A stretch of DNA of 33,603 bases, taken from Pseudomonadota bacterium (GTDB lineage Bacteria > Pseudomonadota > Alphaproteobacteria > Caulobacterales > Caulobacteraceae). The stretch covers positions 1-33,603 of the forward strand of contig JAEYWU010000116.1 of the NCBI GenBank assembly GCA_023428785.1. Reading direction: 5' to 3'. The notes beneath the pieces were generated by a model that did no database searches, was not told the origin of the DNA, and saw only the letters and a list, made by a program, of their open reading frames with translations. The position numbers and the translations under genes are program-made. This document shows positions 32,264 to 33,603 of this stretch, piece after piece. Positions within the stretch are counted from its first letter, which is position 1. The number at the start of each line of letters is the position of its first letter.

Positions 32264-33078
32264 TTTTCGACGTGTCCGCCGACCTGACCTACCGCTTCGC
32301 TCAACCGTGCGATGTGCTGCTGCTGATCGAGGCCTCGGACGGCCCCGACCAGGTGGTTCTGGGCGACCGCCTGACCGTCGAACCTTTCAGCCACCTGACC
32401 CGGGACTGCGACCGCGACGGCCAGCGCCGCACCACCTTCCTGGCCAATGGCGACGTCACCATCTCCTATCAGGCCACGGTCGAGCGGCGGGGGCAGGAAG
32501 ACGATGGCGATCGCACCGTCGCGGCCGTTCGCGATCTGCCAGGCGACGCCCTGCCTTACCTGTGGCCCAGCCGCTATTGCCCTTCCGACCGCTTCGAACG
32601 GTTCGTCGAGCGCTCCTTTGGCGGCCTCAGGGACGCGGCGCTGATCGAAGCGATCATGAACTGGACCGCGACCCATCTGGAGTACCGGATGGGCGCCTCC
32701 AACTCGCTCACCGACGCCATGGACACCTTCGTGGACCGCGTCGGCGTCTGCCGGGACTACGCCCATCTGGCCATCTGCTTGCTGCGCGCCTCGGGCGTCC
32801 CGGCCCGGGCGGTCAGCGCCTATGCCTGGAGCCTGGAGCCGCCCGACATGCACGCCGTGGTCGAGGCCTTCATCGGCGGGCGCTGGCGACTGTTTGACCC
32901 GACCGGCCGCGCCCCGGTCGAGGGCCTGGTGCGAGTGGCCACCGGCGCCGACGCCGCCCACATCGCCTTCATGACCATCTTCGGCTCGGCCTGGCTGCAG
33001 GAGCAGGCCTTCCGCATCGCCCGCCGGCCCGATGCGCCGCTTGGGAACCTGGCCCCTACACCCGCATTACGTGTGTGA
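32260..33078 (+). CDS. Transglutaminase-like family protein
   Basis: This 272-residue protein has a bacterial transglutaminase-like N-terminal region (YRFAQPCDVLLLIEASDGPDQ, a beta-sandwich, residues 1-120). A papain-fold core follows with a full triad: Cys164 (VGVCRDYAHL), His198 (PPDMHAVVEAF) and Asp213 (RLFDPTGRAP). LLRASGVPARAVSAYAW is also typical. Proteins of this kind are thought to act as cysteine proteases or amidases rather than crosslinkers; the substrate is unknown. No signal peptide is seen. A 228-bp gap separates it from the divergent zinc-ribbon gene. Confidence 0.92.
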   Translation: MIFDVSADLTYRFAQPCDVLLLIEASDGPDQVVLGDRLTVEPFSHLTRDCDRDGQRRTTFLANGDVTISYQATVERRGQEDDGDRTVAAVRDLPGDALPYLWPSRYCPSDRFERFVERSFGGLRDAALIEAIMNWTATHLEYRMGASNSLTDAMDTFVDRVGVCRDYAHLAICLLRASGVPARAVSAYAWSLEPPDMHAVVEAFIGGRWRLFDPTGRAPVEGLVRVATGADAAHIAFMTIFGSAWLQEQAFRIARRPDAPLGNLAPTPALRV

Positions 33079-33105
33079 GGGAGCCGACACCAGGGAACTG
33101 ATCCG

Positions 33106-33300
33106 ATGGAACCCGACCGACAATCCAACGGCCTGCCGGACCGGGAGTTCGACCTCCTGCGCCTGACCATGCGGCGGGCCAGTCGGCGTCTCAGCTCCGA
33201 GCAGGTCGTCACGCTGGCAGATGATCTGCACGCGGTGCGCCGGCTACGCAGAAGGGGCGACCCGCTTGGCGAGCCGCCCTCCTTCCTCGACCAGTCCTGA
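33106..33300 (+). CDS. Small hypothetical protein
   Basis: This is a 64-residue, highly charged protein that I do not recognise. Seen: DREFDLLRLTMRRASRRLSSEQVVTLADDLHAVRRLRRRG in pieces, consistent with two amphipathic helices, and a Pro-rich end. AGGGAA lies about 10 bases before the ATG. It sits 27 bases after the transglutaminase-like gene on the same strand and its stop is 3 bases from that of the opposite-strand gene at the right edge. Codon use is GC-rich like its neighbours. Confidence 0.6.
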   Translation: MEPDRQSNGLPDREFDLLRLTMRRASRRLSSEQVVTLADDLHAVRRLRRRGDPLGEPPSFLDQS

Positions 33301-33303
33301 ACC

Positions 33304-33603
33304 TCAGCTCGCGCGAGATCGCCGGACCATGTCGTCGGCCTGGCGCTCCAGCTGATCCGCCTGTTCGCGCAGGCGCGGCGCAAGATCCCGCAGTTCTTCG
33401 TCCGTCACCGTGTGGCCCCGCGCACGGTTGTCCTCGATGACGCGCGCCCGGTGCGCCGGATCGGCCAGGCGGCGAGCCTCCTCGCGCATCTGCTCGGCGC
33501 CCTGGCGCATCTGGTCCGCGCCACGGCCCATCTCGACGCGCGCCTGGGCCATGGCGCGTTCGGACTCGGCGCGGGCGGCGGTCGCGGCCAGTCGGCCGGC
33601 GGC
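33304..33603 (-). CDS. C-terminal part of a charged helical protein (cut by right window edge)
   Basis: The frame stays open through all 100 codons to the window edge. An internal ATG at 33552 is possible, but the same composition continues upstream of it, so a longer protein is likely. Seen: heptad-like Ala/Arg/Glu/Gln/Met segments (RGADQMRQGAEQMREEARRL), then VIEDNRARGHTVTDEELRDLAPRLREQADQLERQADDM. This predicts a long helix or coiled coil. Similar repeated Gln-Met-Arg tails occur in some Caulobacterales regulators and peptidases, but I cannot assign a family from this fragment. Confidence 0.65.
   Translation of the reverse strand, partial: AAGRLAATAARAESERAMAQARVEMGRGADQMRQGAEQMREEARRLADPAHRARVIEDNRARGHTVTDEELRDLAPRLREQADQLERQADDMVRRSRAS

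Overview
The window is about 33.6 kb of GC-rich DNA from an alphaproteobacterium, most likely of the order Caulobacterales (Brevundimonas/Caulobacter-like). This rests on four things: high third-position GC, a CcrM-type GANTC adenine methyltransferase, LpxI rather than LpxH in the lipid A pathway, and the conserved order rpsB-tsf-pyrH-frr-uppS-cdsA-dxr-rseP-bamA-ompH-lpxD-fabZ-lpxA-lpxI-lpxB. The genus is inference. No tRNA, rRNA, insertion sequence or CRISPR array was seen.

Positions 1-4140 are mixed. They hold the N-terminal part of an acyl-CoA dehydrogenase running off the left edge, a divergent cytochrome b561, a Sua5/TsaC tRNA-modification enzyme, a small lower-GC membrane-protein gene flanked by related direct repeats, and a small exported histidine-rich protein.

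Positions 4144-18766 form a long one-direction block of core genes. Translation comes first (S2, EF-Ts, ribosome recycling factor, with UMP kinase). Isoprenoid and phospholipid precursors follow (Dxr, UppS, CdsA). Envelope genes complete it: RseP, BamA, a Skp/OmpH-like chaperone and the lipid A enzymes LpxD, FabZ, LpxA, LpxI and LpxB. Most genes from uppS onward overlap or nearly touch, so they are probably translationally coupled. Together they supply undecaprenyl and CDP-diacylglycerol lipids, lipid A, and the machinery that inserts outer-membrane proteins.

Positions 18763-24977 are accessory. There is a trypsin-like protease divergent from an exported oligopeptidase-B-like S9 peptidase. 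A probable metal-handling pair follows: a small exported His/Met/Cys protein and an outer-membrane barrel with a His-rich N-terminus. Then come a GNAT acetyltransferase, whose ribosome-binding site lies in a strong hairpin, and an overlapping PepSY membrane protein.

Positions 24978-27315 are regulatory. A single-domain response regulator is divergent from a histidine-kinase-like protein that appears to have lost its phosphoacceptor and ATP-binding residues. Next is ccrM, with a GANTC site inside a palindrome in its leader.

Positions 27416-33603 hold a GT4 glycosyltransferase followed by a glycogen-debranching-type enzyme, then mutY, a small zinc-ribbon protein, a transglutaminase-like protein, a small hypothetical gene, and a charged helical protein running off the right edge. 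Two convergent gene pairs share a CTAG tetranucleotide as both stop codons, and a third abuts as TGATCA.
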